From NCBI RefSeq assembly GCF_000813845.1, contig NZ_JWTB01000022.1:1-64000 (forward strand): a stretch of DNA of 64,000 bases. The letters run 5' to 3'. How positions within the stretch are numbered: the stretch's first letter is position 1; each line of letters starts with the position of its first letter. Source of the DNA: Pseudarthrobacter phenanthrenivorans. Lineage in GTDB: Bacteria; Actinomycetota; Actinomycetes; Actinomycetales; Micrococcaceae. Shown piece after piece: positions 8,236-17,163 of this stretch. Below the pieces are notes generated by a model. The model saw only the letters and a list, made by a program, of their open reading frames with translations, was not told the origin of the DNA and did no database searches. The position numbers and the translations under genes are program-made.

Positions 8236-9393
8236 ATGCCTGAGCTTGCCGCCCATGTCCGCGACGTGCCCGTCAACCAGATCCGCGAGATTACCGAGGC
8301 CGCGTGGCGGACTCCCGGCGCTGTGGTGCTGAGTATCGGGGAGCCTGGCTTCCCGCTCCCCCGCCATGTCCTTGACGCCGGCATCGCCTGCCTGGACCGC
8401 GACGAGACCAACTACACGCCCAACGCCGGGATCCCTGCCCTCCGTGAGGCGTTCGCCGCCCGGTTCCGGGAAGAGCAGGGCGTGGACGTCGGGGCCGACC
8501 GGGTTTACGTGGTGTCCGGCGCCCAGCAGGGGCTGCACTTTGCGATGAGCCTGCTCCTCTCCCCCGGCGATGAGATCCTCATTCCCAACCCTGGCTACCC
8601 CACCTTCGCCATGACCAGCCGGCTGCTGAATGCCGTCCCGGTGGGCTACCCGCTGCACCCGGAACATGGCTTCCAGCCGCGGGTGGCCGACGTGGCGGCC
8701 GTGATCACCGGCCGGACACGCGTCCTGGTCCTCAATTCGCCGTCCAACCCGCTGGGCGCGGTACTCGGTGAAGACCTGGTCCGCGAACTGATGGACCTGG
8801 CCCGCCGCCACGACATCTGGGTGATCTCGGACGAGTGCTACGAGGCGTTCACGTATGACGTCCCGCACGTCAGCCCGGCACGGTTCGACGGCGCCGTGCC
8901 GGACGACGCGCGGGTGTTCACGTCGCTGACGCTGTCCAAGACCTACGGGCTGACGGGGCTGCGGATCGGCGCGCTGGTCTGCCCGCCGGGGCTTGAACGG
9001 AAAATGGACAACGTCATGGAGTCCATCGTCTCGTGCGTGGCATCGGCGCCGCAGTACGCGGCGCTGGCGGCCCTGACCGGCCCGCAGGATTACGTCCGGC
9101 ACGCGCACCGGCATTACAAGGACAACCGGGACGCCGCTTCAGCTGTCCTGGCGGCCAAGGGGATCCGCTACCTTCCGGCGCAGGGTGCCTTCTATCTGTG
9201 GGCTGACATGTCGCACGTGACCGGCGGCGATGTGCGGGGCTGGGTGCGGCGCTTCCTCGCGGATTCGGGTGTGGCCCTGGCCCCGGGAACGGCCTTCGGT
9301 TCCATCGGCGAGGGGTGGGTGCGGATTGCGCTGTGCGGCCGGAAGGAGGAACTGCTGGAAGGGGTGTCCCGGCTTCCGGCAGTTCTGTCCTGA
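8236..9393 (+). CDS. Class I/II pyridoxal-phosphate aminotransferase
   Basis: PLP-dependent aminotransferase of the aspartate-aminotransferase fold, 385 aa. Visible landmarks are NYTPNAGIPALREAFAARF, NPGYPTF, LNSPSNPLG, SDECYEAFTYD and SKTYGLTGLRIG with the Schiff-base lysine near residue 234. The substrate cannot be told from sequence; candidates are aspartate, aromatic or branched-chain amino acids. The ATG at 8236 (MPELAAHV) is preferred over the ATG at 8227, because a TAGGAT -10 hexamer lies 7 nt before it. The gene stands alone, divergent from truB and convergent with the thioredoxin gene. Confidence 0.9.
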   Translation: MPELAAHVRDVPVNQIREITEAAWRTPGAVVLSIGEPGFPLPRHVLDAGIACLDRDETNYTPNAGIPALREAFAARFREEQGVDVGADRVYVVSGAQQGLHFAMSLLLSPGDEILIPNPGYPTFAMTSRLLNAVPVGYPLHPEHGFQPRVADVAAVITGRTRVLVLNSPSNPLGAVLGEDLVRELMDLARRHDIWVISDECYEAFTYDVPHVSPARFDGAVPDDARVFTSLTLSKTYGLTGLRIGALVCPPGLERKMDNVMESIVSCVASAPQYAALAALTGPQDYVRHAHRHYKDNRDAASAVLAAKGIRYLPAQGAFYLWADMSHVTGGDVRGWVRRFLADSGVALAPGTAFGSIGEGWVRIALCGRKEELLEGVSRLPAVLS

Positions 9394-9429
9394 GCTTGCT
9401 CCTGCAGTGCGTGCGGCGTCCCGGGTGGG

Positions 9430-9471
9430 TTAACTCCGCCGCCTTAACTCCTGCGGGTTAACTCCGCGCGC
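9430..9471. repeat. 14-bp tandem repeat carrying the thioredoxin stop codon
   Basis: Three 14-bp units (9430-9443, 9444-9457, 9458-9471) share TTAACTCC. Read on the minus strand each unit contains GGAGTTAA, so TAA occurs at 9460-9458, 9446-9444 and 9432-9430. The first is the real stop of the thioredoxin gene. Because 14 is not a multiple of 3, the three stops cover all three frames. Confidence 0.85.
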
Positions 9472-9895
9472 CGGCAAGTGCCTTGTCCAGCCAGGACCGC
9501 AGGACCTGCGCGGGCGCGGCTCCGGCCTGGCGGGCCGCGACCTTGCCGTCAACGATCACCATCAGCGTGGGAATGGCCTGGACGTCGAAGCGCCGCGAGA
9601 GGCCGGGCGAGGTGTCCACATCCACCTTCACCAGCTTGATCTTCCCGGGCCGTTCCCGGGCCAGCTTGTCCAGCACCGGACTGACCATGCGGCAGGGGCC
9701 GCACCAGGCGGCCCAGAAGTCGACCAGCACCGGAACCGACGACTGTTCGGCCACGGCGGCAAAATCGCTGTCACCGGCGGATACGATCCAGGGCAGGTCC
9801 GCCTTGCAGTTGCCGCAGCGGGGGTGGCCGGCGGCCTGGGCAGGCACACGGTTGGTCTTCCCGCAGGCCGGGCAGCTGAGAAGCGCGGATTCCAT
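9458..9895 (-). CDS. Thioredoxin with N-terminal zinc ribbon (TrxC type)
   Basis: Disulfide reductase of the thioredoxin-2 family. Residues 1-30 form a putative zinc ribbon (CPAC then CGNC). The thioredoxin fold follows, with DFWAAWCGPCRM (active site near residue 63) and the cis-proline segment QAIPTLMV. The protein is 145 aa, as expected for TrxC. It starts at the ATG at 9895, 2 nt after the stop of the upstream deaminase gene, with AAGGAA 8 nt before it, so the two form an operon. Its stop codon lies inside a three-copy tandem repeat. Confidence 0.92.
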   Translation of the reverse strand: MESALLSCPACGKTNRVPAQAAGHPRCGNCKADLPWIVSAGDSDFAAVAEQSSVPVLVDFWAAWCGPCRMVSPVLDKLARERPGKIKLVKVDVDTSPGLSRRFDVQAIPTLMVIVDGKVAARQAGAAPAQVLRSWLDKALAGARS

Positions 9896-9897
9896 GG

Positions 9898-10419
9898 CTA
9901 GTATTCCTTCCTGCCCTCGAACGCGCGCCACGCCTGGAAGGGGACGTCCGACGCCGGGATGTCACCCCTGGTGACCGGCATCAGTTCCGGCGCGGCACCA
10001 TTGAAGTAGTCGTAGAAGAGCGCGTCATCGAAGCCTGCCGCGGCAGCACCGTGGCGGTCCGCGGCGAAGTAGACCCGCCCAATCCGGGCCCAGAGGGCGG
10101 AGGCAAGGCACATGGGGCACGGCTCGCAGCTGGCGTAGAGGACGGAGCCGGTGAGGTCGAAGTCCGCCGTCGCGGCAGCTGCCGCCCGAATGGCCACCAC
10201 TTCGGCGTGGGCGGTGGGGTCGTTGTCCCGGGTCACCCTGTTGACGCCGGCATGCACGCGCCCGTCAGGAGTAACCACCACGGCACCAAAAGGCCCGCCA
10301 CCCTCACTGACATTCCGCGTGGCCAAGTCCACGGCCTGTTCGAGGTATGCCGCCCACTCATGGTTCCTGCCCTGGTTGGCCTGCTGGAGGGAGCTGCTGC
10401 CCTGGTCCGCGGAGTTCAT
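9898..10419 (-). CDS. guaD: Guanine deaminase, CDA-fold (GuaD type)
   Basis: Zinc-dependent deaminase predicted to convert guanine to xanthine. Zinc ligands are in TAHAEV (near residue 71) and CEPCPMC (near 100). The C-terminus FQAWRAFEGRKEY matches that of B. subtilis GuaD, where the tail closes over the active site; this distinguishes it from tRNA adenosine deaminase TadA. At 173 aa it has about 15 extra N-terminal residues. The ATG at 10419 lies 6 nt downstream of a TAGGAT hexamer, suggesting leaderless expression. It leads an operon with the thioredoxin gene. Confidence 0.85.
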   Translation of the reverse strand: MNSADQGSSSLQQANQGRNHEWAAYLEQAVDLATRNVSEGGGPFGAVVVTPDGRVHAGVNRVTRDNDPTAHAEVVAIRAAAAATADFDLTGSVLYASCEPCPMCLASALWARIGRVYFAADRHGAAAAGFDDALFYDYFNGAAPELMPVTRGDIPASDVPFQAWRAFEGRKEY

Positions 10420-10425
10420 ACCACG

Positions 10426-10431
10426 ATCCTA
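10426..10431 (-). promoter_or_regulatory. -10 element of guaD, leaderless arrangement
   Basis: TAGGAT on the minus strand ends 6 nt before the guaD ATG. Part of the same hexamer could act as a weak AGGA ribosome site, so the two readings compete. Confidence 0.45.
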
Positions 10432-10472
10432 GCCACGGCTGCAGTATGGGGGGACGAAAAGGGGGCGATGTA

Positions 10473-10512
10473 GGGGGTTTCCCCCAACGACTACCCACAG
10501 GTAGGGGCCTAC
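10473..10512. promoter_or_regulatory. Cluster of three short dyads upstream of the ScyD-type gene
   Basis: Three inverted repeats follow each other: GGGGG-TTT-CCCCC (10473-10485), CTACC-CACA-GGTAG (10491-10504) and GTAGG-GG-CCTAC (10501-10512). TATATAT lies further downstream near 10551. They sit 80-120 nt before the start at 10593 and look like regulator-binding sites. Confidence 0.5.
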
Positions 10513-10592
10513 GCTTGCGCCCGGGGGATCCGTTTTGCCTCTGCGGAGGCTATATATCCAGCCCGCAAGGGCCTCGCACCCCGGAGAATCCA

Positions 10593-11723
10593 ATGAAACG
10601 AAAACTTACTTTAGTCACTTGCATGGCCACTGCCATGGTGGTCCAGGCAGGTCCGGCGTTCGCGTCCAGCCACGACCCCGACTACGAGACCATGGCCACA
10701 GGCCTCGTCTCGCCGCTCCATCTCGCCGTAGGGGACGGCGAATCCGTGCGGGTCAGCCAGGACTTTGCCGGGATACTCACCCGTGTCGAGCACGATGGTG
10801 AACGCCACGACGTCTACACAGCCAAGAAAGGCTGGGAAGTCGCCGGCGCGGATATTCGCGACGACACCACGTATTTCCTGGAAAGCATTGGAGCCGGTCA
10901 GGGTGACCCCTCGGCCCTCCACGGCTACCTGAAGTCGATTGATTCCAGGGGCGATGTGGATACTATCGCCAACTTCGCCGACTACGAACGGAAGGTCAAT
11001 CCTGATGGCAAGCAACACTACGGCTTCGAGGCCGATGTAAGCCAGCAGTGCCTCACTGAAGCGGGAGCCATCCCCGACGCCCCTCCCGCACAGTACACCG
11101 GAGCCGTGGACTCACATCCTTACGCCGTGGCAGTCCAGAAAGATACAGCATATGTGGCCGATGCAGGCATGAACGCGGTCCTCAAGGTCGACCTGGAGTC
11201 TGGCAGGATCTCGACGGTTGCAGTCCTTCCGCCAAGGCCCGTGAAGCTGACTGCGGAAGTTGCAGCATCGCTGGCCGCTCCGGACTGCGCCGGCTTCTCG
11301 TACGCTTTTGAGCCGGTTCCCACGGACGTGGAAATTGGTCCGGACGGCTGGCTGTACGTTTCATCGCTTCCGGGCGGACAGCCGGGCCCATCAATGGGTG
11401 CCCGCGGTGCCATCTTCAAAGTCAATCCGTGGAGCGGCGAGACGAAACTGTGGCAGGACCACATCCTCACGCCTACGGGGCTGGCCGTGACCGACAAGGG
11501 TGATGTGTATGTCGCATCCCTGTTCGGCGGGGAAATCCTGAAGTTCAACTCCGAGGGCGATCGATCGCATTTCCTGACGGTCAACATGCCCGCCGACGTT
11601 GAGTTCAGGGCTGGGGACGTCTTCGCAACGGTGGACGCCCTGGTTGGCGTGTCGGACCCTGAGGCGCCTGCCGCTCCCATGACGAAGCCTGGCGGCCGCC
11701 TGATCGAGGTGGACCTCCACTAA
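10593..11723 (+). CDS. Secreted ScyD/ScyE-family beta-propeller-like protein
   Basis: Exported 376-aa protein. The N-terminus has a signal peptide (basic MKRK, then a hydrophobic stretch ending near AFASS, residue about 22). The body carries repeated strand-rich blocks such as PYAVAVQKDTAYVADAGMNA, PTDVEIGPDGWLYVSSLPGG and PTGLAVTDKGDVYVASLFGG, typical of NHL/SMP-30-like propellers of the ScyD/ScyE family. Its ligand is unknown. The ATG at 10593 is preceded by GGAGA at 7 nt. The 5' end is less G+C rich than its neighbours. It is monocistronic, between dyad-rich control DNA and a strong terminator. Confidence 0.85.
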   Translation: MKRKLTLVTCMATAMVVQAGPAFASSHDPDYETMATGLVSPLHLAVGDGESVRVSQDFAGILTRVEHDGERHDVYTAKKGWEVAGADIRDDTTYFLESIGAGQGDPSALHGYLKSIDSRGDVDTIANFADYERKVNPDGKQHYGFEADVSQQCLTEAGAIPDAPPAQYTGAVDSHPYAVAVQKDTAYVADAGMNAVLKVDLESGRISTVAVLPPRPVKLTAEVAASLAAPDCAGFSYAFEPVPTDVEIGPDGWLYVSSLPGGQPGPSMGARGAIFKVNPWSGETKLWQDHILTPTGLAVTDKGDVYVASLFGGEILKFNSEGDRSHFLTVNMPADVEFRAGDVFATVDALVGVSDPEAPAAPMTKPGGRLIEVDLH

Positions 11724-11735
11724 GGCGGAAACAAC

Positions 11736-11770
11736 AAAACGGCAGGACCCACATTGGGTCCTGCCGTTTT
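11736..11770. terminator. Bidirectional intrinsic terminator
   Basis: A perfect 16-bp stem (11736-11751 with 11755-11770) has a 3-nt loop, AAAA at the left foot and TTTT at the right foot. It lies between the convergent ScyD-type gene and rbfA and should stop both transcripts. Confidence 0.93.
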
Positions 11771-11794
11771 CAGGGCGTGGCGCTTGAGCCCGGA

Positions 11795-12304
11795 CTACTT
11801 GTTGCCGTCCTCGTCAAGGTCCTCATCGTCACTGAGGTCAAGGTCCTCTTCGTCGAAGTCGTCCTCGTCGATGTCAACGTTGCCGGCGGCATCGGACTTG
11901 TAGGGGTCGGCGTCGCCCGCGTGCTTGGCCTTGGCGGCCAGGGCGGCCACCTCGGCGTCACGCTTCTTGGCTTCGCGGAGGAGGTCCTCAAGGTTGGAGG
12001 CGTTGACCGGAATCTGGTCGGCCACGAACTCAAGCGTGGGGGTCAGCCGGACGGTGATGTTCCGGCCGACTTCCTGCCGGAGTACGCCCTTGGCCTTCTC
12101 CAGGCCCTTGGCGGCATCCGCCTGGACAGCCTGGTCACCAAAGACGGTGTAGTAGACGGTGGCGTGCTGCAGATCATTGGTCACGCGGGCATCGGTAACG
12201 GTGATCCCCTCCAACCGGGGATCCTTAACCTTCCGGCCCAGGGCCTCAGCCACAACAACCTTAATCCGCTGCGCCAACTTGGCAGCACGTGCCGGATCAG
12301 CCAT
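11795..12304 (-). CDS. rbfA: Ribosome-binding factor A
   Basis: Late 30S maturation and cold-adaptation factor that binds helix 1 of 16S rRNA. The 169-aa protein begins MADPARAAKLAQRI and has the KH-like core with VTDARVTNDLQHATVYYTV. A strongly acidic tail (about residues 135-169, DDFDEEDLDLSDDED) is usual in this group. The ATG at 12304 is preceded by GGAG at 6 nt. It is the last gene of the rimP-nusA-ylxR-infB series but is separated from infB by a terminator and a large palindrome. Confidence 0.94.
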   Translation of the reverse strand: MADPARAAKLAQRIKVVVAEALGRKVKDPRLEGITVTDARVTNDLQHATVYYTVFGDQAVQADAAKGLEKAKGVLRQEVGRNITVRLTPTLEFVADQIPVNASNLEDLLREAKKRDAEVAALAAKAKHAGDADPYKSDAAGNVDIDEDDFDEEDLDLSDDEDLDEDGNK

Positions 12305-12435
12305 GAACAACTCCTAAGAAAAATATGGGACGTACGACGGCGGCGGTGGGCCGGCGTCGAACGTTTCAGTTATGTGCCACGCGCTAAAGGCGGGCCAACG
12401 ACCATGCCGTCGGGATTTTCCGGCGGCGCTTTGGA

Positions 12436-12539
12436 GCCGTGAAGGGGGCCCGGGAGTGGCATCGGGCCTGCCGGAGACGGGTGGCTGACGATCGCAGATC
12501 GCCAGCCACCCGTCGTAGGGGCGGGGCCCCCTTCACGGC
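12436..12539. repeat. Two-tier nested palindrome between infB and rbfA
   Basis: Outer arms of 16 bp match perfectly (12436-12451 with 12524-12539). Nested inside is an 18-bp hairpin (12476-12493 with 12497-12514) with a 3-nt loop and one mismatch. The element is about 104 nt, holds no open reading frame of note, and lies in the 284-nt gap between rbfA and infB. Confidence 0.85.
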
Positions 12540-12548
12540 GGAAAAGCG

Positions 12549-12576
12549 GGGGCCGCCGGGAGATCCCGACGGCCCC
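12549..12576 (-). terminator. Intrinsic terminator of infB
   Basis: A 12-bp G+C stem with one mismatch (12549-12560 with 12565-12576) starts about 12 nt after the infB stop. On the minus strand it is followed by CGCTTTTCC. It would reduce read-through into rbfA. Confidence 0.75.
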
Positions 12577-12588
12577 ACACCAGACAGA

Positions 12589-15501
12589 CTAGACGCGCGG
12601 CTTCTCGCGCATCTCGAAGGTCTCGATGATGTCGCCTTCGGTGATGTCGTTGTACGACCCAAGACCGATACCACACTCGAAGTCCGTGCGGACCTCGGTG
12701 GCGTCGTCTTTGAAGCGCTTGAGCGACTCAACGGTGAGGTTGTCACCGATGATCTTGCCGTCGCGGCTGACGCGTGCCTTGGCGTTGCGTCGGATGATGC
12801 CCGAGCGGACGATCGAGCCGGCGATGTTTCCGAACTTGGAGGAGCGGAAGACTTCGCGGACCTCGGCGGTGCCGAGCTGGACTTCTTCGTATTCCGGCTT
12901 GAGCATGCCCTTGAGCGCCATCTCGATGTCATCGATTGCTGCGTAGATGACGGAGTAGAAGCGCATGTCGACGCCTTCGCGGTCAGCCAGTTCGGCAACC
13001 CGCTCGGCGGGCTTGACGTTGAAGCCGATGATGACGGCGGAGTCGACCGTTGCCAGGTTGACGTCGTTCTGGGTGATGGCACCCACGCCGCGGTGGATGA
13101 CGCGCAGCTGCACGCCTTCGCCGACGTCGATCTTGAGCAGTGCGTCTTCGAGGGCTTCCACGGCACCGGACACGTCACCCTTGAGGATGAGGTTGAGGGT
13201 GTCGATCTTGCCTTCGGCGACGGCCTGGTCGAAGTCTTCCAGGCTGATGCGCTTGCGGCGCTTGGCCAGGGCGGCGTTGCGGTCGGCGGCTTCACGCTTC
13301 TCGGCGATCTGGCGGGCGGTGCGCTCGTCAGCGGTCACGAAGAAGGTGTCACCGGCGCGCGGCACGTTGGACAGACCCAGCACCTGGACGGGGCGGGACG
13401 GGCCGGCCTCGGTCAGGGCGCTGCCGTCGTCGTCGAACATCGCACGGACGCGGCCGTGGGCCGTGCCTGCCACGATGGTGTCGCCGACGCGCAGGGTGCC
13501 GGACTGGACCAGGACGGTGGCAACAGCACCGCGGCCCTTGTCCAGGTTGGCTTCGATCGCGATGCCTCGGGCGTCCTTGTTCGGGTTGGCGCGCATGTCC
13601 AGGGCTGCATCCGCGGTGAGCAGGACAGCCTCGAGCAGCTCGTCGATGTGAAGGTTCTGGCGGGCAGAGACTTCCACGAACATGGTGTCGCCACCGTATT
13701 CCTCGGGAACCAGGCCGTACTCGGTCAGCTGGCCACGAACCTTTTCAGGGTTGGCGCCTTCCTTGTCGATCTTGTTCACGGCCACGACGATCGGCACGTT
13801 GGCCGCCTGGGCGTGGTTGAGGGCTTCAACGGTCTGGGGCATCACGCCGTCGTCCGCTGCCACCACGAGGATGGCGATGTCGGTAACCTTCGCACCACGG
13901 GCACGCATGGCGGTGAACGCCTCGTGGCCTGGGGTATCGATGAAGGTGATCTTCCGGTCTTCGCCTTCGTGGTTGTGCGTGACCTGGTAGGCACCGATGT
14001 GCTGGGTGATGCCGCCGTGTTCGCCCGCCATGACGTCGGACTTGCGGATGGCATCGAGCAGCCGGGTCTTACCGTGGTCGACGTGGCCCATGACGGTGAC
14101 TACTGGAGGACGTGCCTCGAGTTCCTCGTCGCCTTCGGCTTCGAGCTCGGCGTCAAAGTCGATGTCGAAGCTGGAGAGCAGCTCGCGCTCCTCGTCCTCC
14201 GGCGAAACGACCTGGAGCTTGTAGCCAAGTTCCTCGCCAAGCAGGGCGAAGGTGTCCTCGTCCAGCGACTGGGTGGCGGTGGCCATTTCACCAAGGTGGA
14301 ACAGCACGGTGACCAGTGCGGCGGGGTTTGCCTCGATCTTGTCGGCAAAGTCCGTGATGGACGAACCGCGGCGCAGCCGGATGACGGTGTTGCCGTCGCC
14401 GCGGGGTACGCTCACGCCACCCAGCGACGGGGCACTCATCTGCTCAAGTTCCTGGCGCTTCGCGCGCTTGGACTTGCGCTGCTTGCCACGGCCTGCGCCG
14501 CCCTTGCCGAAGGCACCCTGGGTGCCGCCGCGTCCGCGGCCGCCCTTGCCGAAGCCACCACCGGCGGGAGCACCGCCGCCGCCACCGGGACCACCGGTGC
14601 CGGGAGCGCCGCCGGGGCGTCCGGGTCCGCGGCCGCCGCCGGGACGGCCGGCACCTGCGGGTGCGGGACGCTCGGTGCGGTTGGGCATCATGCCGGGAGT
14701 GGGACGGGGTCCGCCGGGGCGCGGGGCACCGGGACGGGGTCCGCCTGCACCGGCTGCGGGACGGGGACCACCGGCACCGGCTGCGGGACGCGGCCCACCC
14801 GGACGGGGTCCGCCTGCGCCTGCTGCGGGACGGGGACCACCGGGACGGTCGCCGTCGGTGCGGCTTCCACCGGGCCGGGGCATGCCCTGCGAGGTGGCAA
14901 ACGGGTTGTTGCCTGGACGGGGTGCGCGCTCACCGTCTCCACCACGGCCGCGGGGCATGCCCTGCGAGGTGGCGAAGGGGTTGTTGCCCGGGCGGGGACC
15001 GCCGGGACGGGGACCGGATGCACCGGGCGTGGATCCACCCGGACGGGTGGAGGGAGCGGGGGCATCGGCCTTCGGGGCAGGACGTGCACCGGGCTTGGCA
15101 CCGGTGGACGGAGCACCCGCGGACGGTGCAGCCGGAGCCGCAGGCGCGGAAGCGGCGGGGGCTGCCGGAGCTGCTGCCTGTGCGGGAGCGGCGGGAGCAG
15201 CCGGAGCCGGTGCCTGGGCCTTGGGGGCCGGAGCCTTGGGCGCAGCCGGGCCGGGAGCCGGGGCTGAAGGACGTGAATCTGCTGCGGGGGCGGGCGCCTT
15301 GGGCGCAGCGGCGGGGGCAGCCGGCGCCGCTGACTTGGCAGCTGCGTCGGGGAAGGCGTTGCGCAGTTTCCGCACAACGGGGGCCTCAATGGTTGAAGAG
15401 GCGGAGCGAACGAATTCGCCCAGTTCCTGCAGTTTTGTCACTGCATCTTTGGAAGTTATACCGAGCTCTTTGGCGAGCTCGTGTACGCGGACCTTGGCCA
15501 C
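12589..15501 (-). CDS. infB: Translation initiation factor IF-2
   Basis: GTPase that places fMet-tRNA on the 30S subunit. At 970 aa it is a long actinobacterial form. Residues 1-50 are the IF-2 N-terminal subdomain ([18 protein letters not shown]). Residues about 55-345 are low-complexity Ala/Pro/Gly-rich and contain a 25-residue repeat ([17 protein letters not shown]-type, twice). The G domain (about 465-635) shows [16 protein letters not shown] and NKIDK, followed by the C-terminal domains. It starts with GTG at 15501, preceded by AGGAGA. It belongs to the rimP-nusA-ylxR-infB-rbfA series. Confidence 0.97.
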   Translation of the reverse strand: MAKVRVHELAKELGITSKDAVTKLQELGEFVRSASSTIEAPVVRKLRNAFPDAAAKSAAPAAPAAAPKAPAPAADSRPSAPAPGPAAPKAPAPKAQAPAPAAPAAPAQAAAPAAPAASAPAAPAAPSAGAPSTGAKPGARPAPKADAPAPSTRPGGSTPGASGPRPGGPRPGNNPFATSQGMPRGRGGDGERAPRPGNNPFATSQGMPRPGGSRTDGDRPGGPRPAAGAGGPRPGGPRPAAGAGGPRPAAGAGGPRPGAPRPGGPRPTPGMMPNRTERPAPAGAGRPGGGRGPGRPGGAPGTGGPGGGGGAPAGGGFGKGGRGRGGTQGAFGKGGAGRGKQRKSKRAKRQELEQMSAPSLGGVSVPRGDGNTVIRLRRGSSITDFADKIEANPAALVTVLFHLGEMATATQSLDEDTFALLGEELGYKLQVVSPEDEERELLSSFDIDFDAELEAEGDEELEARPPVVTVMGHVDHGKTRLLDAIRKSDVMAGEHGGITQHIGAYQVTHNHEGEDRKITFIDTPGHEAFTAMRARGAKVTDIAILVVAADDGVMPQTVEALNHAQAANVPIVVAVNKIDKEGANPEKVRGQLTEYGLVPEEYGGDTMFVEVSARQNLHIDELLEAVLLTADAALDMRANPNKDARGIAIEANLDKGRGAVATVLVQSGTLRVGDTIVAGTAHGRVRAMFDDDGSALTEAGPSRPVQVLGLSNVPRAGDTFFVTADERTARQIAEKREAADRNAALAKRRKRISLEDFDQAVAEGKIDTLNLILKGDVSGAVEALEDALLKIDVGEGVQLRVIHRGVGAITQNDVNLATVDSAVIIGFNVKPAERVAELADREGVDMRFYSVIYAAIDDIEMALKGMLKPEYEEVQLGTAEVREVFRSSKFGNIAGSIVRSGIIRRNAKARVSRDGKIIGDNLTVESLKRFKDDATEVRTDFECGIGLGSYNDITEGDIIETFEMREKPRV
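14878..14995. repeat. 75-bp in-frame repeat within infB
   Basis: A block beginning CATGCCCTGCGAGGTGGC at 14881 recurs at 14956, a period of 75 bp (25 codons). It encodes the repeated [14 protein letters not shown] segment of the IF-2 linker. Confidence 0.8.
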
Positions 15502-15672
15502 ATTTCTCCTGTCTCGGTCCGCACCGAGCCAGGCACGAACCGTCTACTTCTTACTGCGGACCCCAGCCGCTGTTGATGCGAAGGGGCCCATTGCAGAGCG
15601 CAACAAAGTTGTCATCGTTACGCACTCATCGCTGGGAACTCATCGGGTTTCCATCAGATTTCTGACCCGCTT

Positions 15673-16002
15673 TCAGGTTTGGACGGTTGGTGTTGCAGCC
15701 ACCGGGGCGGCGTCAACGTTCGGGCCTGACATGATCCAGTGTTCGACGGCGGCTGTCCCGGCCGCGCCGTTGAGGGCACGTCCGAATGCTCGCCGCTTGA
15801 TCGCCAGAGCCAGGCACGATTGGCTGGGGTGCAGCCAAGCACCCCGGCCAGCCATCCGGCGTCGTTCATCCACCACGACAGCGGTTGACCCGCTGCCTTC
15901 GGCGACGAGCCGGAGCAACTGCGACCGCGGGCCTTTCTTTCGGCAGCCGATGCAGGTACGTTCGGGCTGACTTCCGGTGGAAGGTACTTCTGCCACGGTC
16001 AT
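15673..16002 (-). CDS. YlxR-family (DUF448) RNA-binding protein
   Basis: Small basic protein that regularly sits between nusA and infB. The signature PERTCIGCRKKGPRSQLLRLV is near the N-terminus, followed by GRGAWLHPSQSCLALAIKRRAFGRAL. Family members bind RNA or nucleoid and have been linked to RNase P and transcription control. The ATG at 16002 gives 109 aa, a usual length; an in-frame GTG at 16077 would add 25 residues without a ribosome site. It is 180 nt downstream of nusA and 171 nt upstream of infB; both gaps hold no recognisable gene. Confidence 0.88.
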   Translation of the reverse strand: MTVAEVPSTGSQPERTCIGCRKKGPRSQLLRLVAEGSGSTAVVVDERRRMAGRGAWLHPSQSCLALAIKRRAFGRALNGAAGTAAVEHWIMSGPNVDAAPVAATPTVQT

Positions 16003-16182
16003 CGTCCTGACGTTCACTCTGCTGGCCCCGGGCTTACCGCTTCCGCTGTCACGGAAACGAGCACGCCCAAGGCACACGGCTACCGGCCGTAAGGCGCGGT
16101 CCTATCTATTCTAGCCCCTTTGGGGCCGTTCTGCCCGAAACGGGTGGCCGCCGCGTTGCGGGGGCCATCCCGTCCGCGGACA

Positions 16183-17163
16183 TTACTTGTCGCGGGCTAC
16201 CGCGGCGTCGGAGACAATGTCGATCCGCCAGCCGGTCAGCTTCGCCGCCAGGCGGGCGTTCTGGCCCTCCTTGCCGATGGCAAGCGACAGCTGGTAGTCG
16301 GGAACCACGACGCGGGCAGACCGCGTGGCTTCGTCCGTGATGGTGACGGAATTCACACGGGACGGCGAGAGTGCGCTGGCGATGAAGGTGGCCGGGTTCT
16401 CGCTGAAGTCCACGATGTCGATTTTTTCGTCGTTCAACTCCGTCATGACCGCCCGGACGCGGGAGCCCATTTCGCCGATGCAGGCGCCCTTGGCGTTGAT
16501 CCCCGGGGTGTTCGCCTTGACCGCGATCTTGGTGCGGTGGCCGGCTTCCCGGGCCAGCGCAACGATCTCCACCGAGTGGTCGGCAATTTCGGGCACTTCG
16601 AGTTCGAAGAGCTTGCGGACCAGGCCCGGGTGCGAGCGGGACAGGGTAACCGAGGGTCCCTTGGTGCCGCGGTGCACGTCGATGACCAGTGCGCGCAGGC
16701 GATTGCCGTGCACGTACTTCTCCCCGGGAACCTGCTCGGGCGGCGGCAGGAGCGCCTCGATGGAGCCGAGGTTGACCTGGATCATGTGCGGGTTGTTGCC
16801 CTGCTGGATGGTGCCGGACACCAGTTCGCCTTCACGGCCCTTGAACTCGCCCAGGACGTTGTCGTCCTCAACGTCGCGGAGCCGCTGCAGGATGATCTGA
16901 CGGGCGGTGCTGGCGGCGATGCGGCCGAATCCCTCCGGCGTGTGCTCGAATTCGCCAATGGGCGCGCCGTCGTCGTCAAGTTCGACAGCCCAGATGGTCA
17001 CGTGCCCGCTTTTGCGGTCCAGTTCGGCGCGCGCTTTTTCGAAGGCGCCGGGCGACTTGTGGTAGGCCACCAGGAGCGCCTGCTCGATGGTGGGGATCAG
17101 GAGGTCCAGCGGGATTTCACGCTCACGCTCCAAAAGTCTCAGTGCGCTCATGTCAATATCCAT
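16183..17163 (-). CDS. nusA: Transcription termination/antitermination factor NusA
   Basis: RNA-polymerase-binding factor for pausing, termination and rRNA antitermination. The 326-aa protein has the N-terminal polymerase-binding domain ([16 protein letters not shown]), an S1 domain near [20 protein letters not shown], and two KH domains including [12 protein letters not shown]-like ([18 protein letters not shown]) and [18 protein letters not shown]. It lacks the acidic C-terminal repeats of E. coli NusA, as is usual for actinobacteria. The ATG at 17163 overlaps the rimP stop by one base (TGATG), indicating coupling. Confidence 0.97.
   Translation of the reverse strand: MDIDMSALRLLEREREIPLDLLIPTIEQALLVAYHKSPGAFEKARAELDRKSGHVTIWAVELDDDGAPIGEFEHTPEGFGRIAASTARQIILQRLRDVEDDNVLGEFKGREGELVSGTIQQGNNPHMIQVNLGSIEALLPPPEQVPGEKYVHGNRLRALVIDVHRGTKGPSVTLSRSHPGLVRKLFELEVPEIADHSVEIVALAREAGHRTKIAVKANTPGINAKGACIGEMGSRVRAVMTELNDEKIDIVDFSENPATFIASALSPSRVNSVTITDEATRSARVVVPDYQLSLAIGKEGQNARLAAKLTGWRIDIVSDAAVARDK

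Noticed and set aside
12305-12435. Possible small gene between rbfA and the nested palindrome
   Set aside because: Only short frames without ribosome sites; read as control DNA.
12439-15267. 942-codon open frame on the plus strand opposite infB
   Set aside because: Antisense shadow of infB; its Gly/Thr/Cys-rich stretch mirrors the Pro/Ala linker of IF-2.
14560-15300. Repeat-rich Pro/Gly/Ala block that might be a separate PE/collagen-like gene
   Set aside because: It is in frame with and internal to infB and matches the variable linker usual in actinobacterial IF-2.
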